Shown one piece after another: positions 63,520 through 64,000 of a stretch of DNA of 64,000 bases. The notes below the pieces were generated by a model. It saw nothing but the letters and a program-made list of their open reading frames with translations. It did no database searches and was not told where the DNA came from. How positions within the stretch are numbered: position 1 is the stretch's first letter; every line of letters begins with the position of its first letter. Both the position numbers and the translations under genes were made by a program. The stretch spans positions 372,001 through 436,000 of the forward strand of contig NZ_VCHA01000004.1 in assembly GCF_016597815.1 (NCBI RefSeq). Reading direction: 5' to 3'. The stretch is from Marinobacter sp. DY40_1A1 (lineage in GTDB: Bacteria; Pseudomonadota; Gammaproteobacteria; Pseudomonadales; Oleiphilaceae).

Positions 63520-64000
63520 ATGTGTGGCATTGTAGGTGCAGTTTCGGAACGGGACGTTCAGGGCATTCTTCTTGAGGGCCTGCGCCGCTTGGAATACCGG
63601 GGATATGATTCTGCCGGTATGGCCGTTCTGGATGGCAAGAGTGCCGTTCAGCGCGCTCGGGAAGTGGGCAAGGTAGCCTCGCTTGCGGCTGCCATTGAAG
63701 CCAACCCACTCACAGGTTATCTGGGTATTGCTCACACCCGTTGGGCAACCCACGGAGAGCCATCACAGCTTAATGCTCACCCACACATGTCTGGCGACCG
63801 CCTCGCAATCGTGCACAACGGTATCATCGAGAACTACCAGGAACTGCGCGAGGAACTGAAGGCCGACGGCTTCAAGTTTACGTCTGAGACGGACACAGAA
63901 GTTGTTGTGCACTTGATAGAAAAGAACTACCGCGAACTGGGCAAACTGTACGAGGCGGTGAAGATCTCTGTAACCCGCCTGCGCGGTGCCTATGCGCTGG
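63520..64000 (+). CDS. glmS: Glutamine-fructose-6-phosphate aminotransferase (isomerising), N-terminal part
   Basis: The first 160 residues of GlmS, cut by the right edge of the window. The N-terminal cysteine nucleophile is in MCGIVGAV, followed by the glutamine-binding [12 protein letters not shown] and [11 protein letters not shown] and by HNGIIENY, all typical of the Ntn-hydrolase glutaminase domain. The isomerase domains are outside the window. The start ATG is at 63520; ACAGGACAG precedes it. The enzyme supplies glucosamine-6-phosphate upstream of GlmM and GlmU. Confidence 0.97.
   Translation, partial: MCGIVGAVSERDVQGILLEGLRRLEYRGYDSAGMAVLDGKSAVQRAREVGKVASLAAAIEANPLTGYLGIAHTRWATHGEPSQLNAHPHMSGDRLAIVHNGIIENYQELREELKADGFKFTSETDTEVVVHLIEKNYRELGKLYEAVKISVTRLRGAYAL

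Overview
The window is a chromosomal origin-proximal region of a gammaproteobacterium of the Marinobacter/Pseudomonas type. The gene families and their order (dnaA-dnaN-recF-gyrB, rpmH-rnpA-yidD-yidC-mnmE, mnmG-rsmG-parA-parB-atp, glmU-glmS) and the Pseudomonas-type parS sequence point there; a marine, respiratory Marinobacter-like host is my inference, not a measured result. No rRNA, tRNA, CRISPR array, integrase or transposase was recognised.

Layout. 1-6282: end of recC, then recB and recD with overlapping stop/start codons (RecBCD repair enzyme). 6328-6430: a palindromic, REP/MITE-like element. 6468-10115: two divergent ABC exporters (an Atm1-like one on minus, an MsbA-like one on plus whose best start is an ATT codon). 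10209-12328: gabT and a small membrane protein. 12439-20116 (minus): gyrB, recF (carrying two parS sites inside the gene), a short UbiB/ABC1-family kinase-like gene inserted between dnaN and recF, dnaN and dnaA. 20117-20796: the dnaA-rpmH intergenic origin region. 20797-24855: rpmH, rnpA, yidD, yidC, mnmE.

24856-50376 is about 25 kb of accessory genes lying between mnmE and mnmG, which are neighbours in Pseudomonas. It holds a frameshifted Asp-box lipoprotein, ychJ, a DUF2892 membrane protein, a small cytochrome c under a good FNR/Anr site, and a six-gene molybdoenzyme operon. That operon has type II DMSO-reductase-family subunits in the order alpha-beta-chaperone-gamma, followed by an Nbp35-like Fe-S carrier ATPase and a 14-repeat beta-propeller protein. 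Then come a Fur-box-preceded TonB receptor, a di-haem peroxidase, a Fur-box-preceded solute-binding protein, an acyl-CoA dehydrogenase, a DUF3833 lipoprotein, an RND efflux pair and an LplT-like MFS protein.

50033-50376: upstream of mnmG there is a second cluster of DnaA boxes, two of them perfect. 50377-61979: mnmG, rsmG, parA, parB and the complete nine-gene atp operon with a near-consensus sigma70 promoter. 62099-64000: glmU and the start of glmS (UDP-GlcNAc synthesis), cut by the window edge.

How it works together: the core genes cover replication initiation, clamp loading substrate, supercoiling, recombination repair, chromosome segregation (ParA/ParB with parS in recF), tRNA wobble modification (MnmE/MnmG), membrane insertion (YidC/YidD) and ATP synthesis. 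The inserted block adds a periplasmic Mo/Fe-S/haem oxidoreductase with its own maturation genes, plus iron-linked and envelope functions. The most unusual content is the extended molybdoenzyme operon; its substrate cannot be read from sequence alone.
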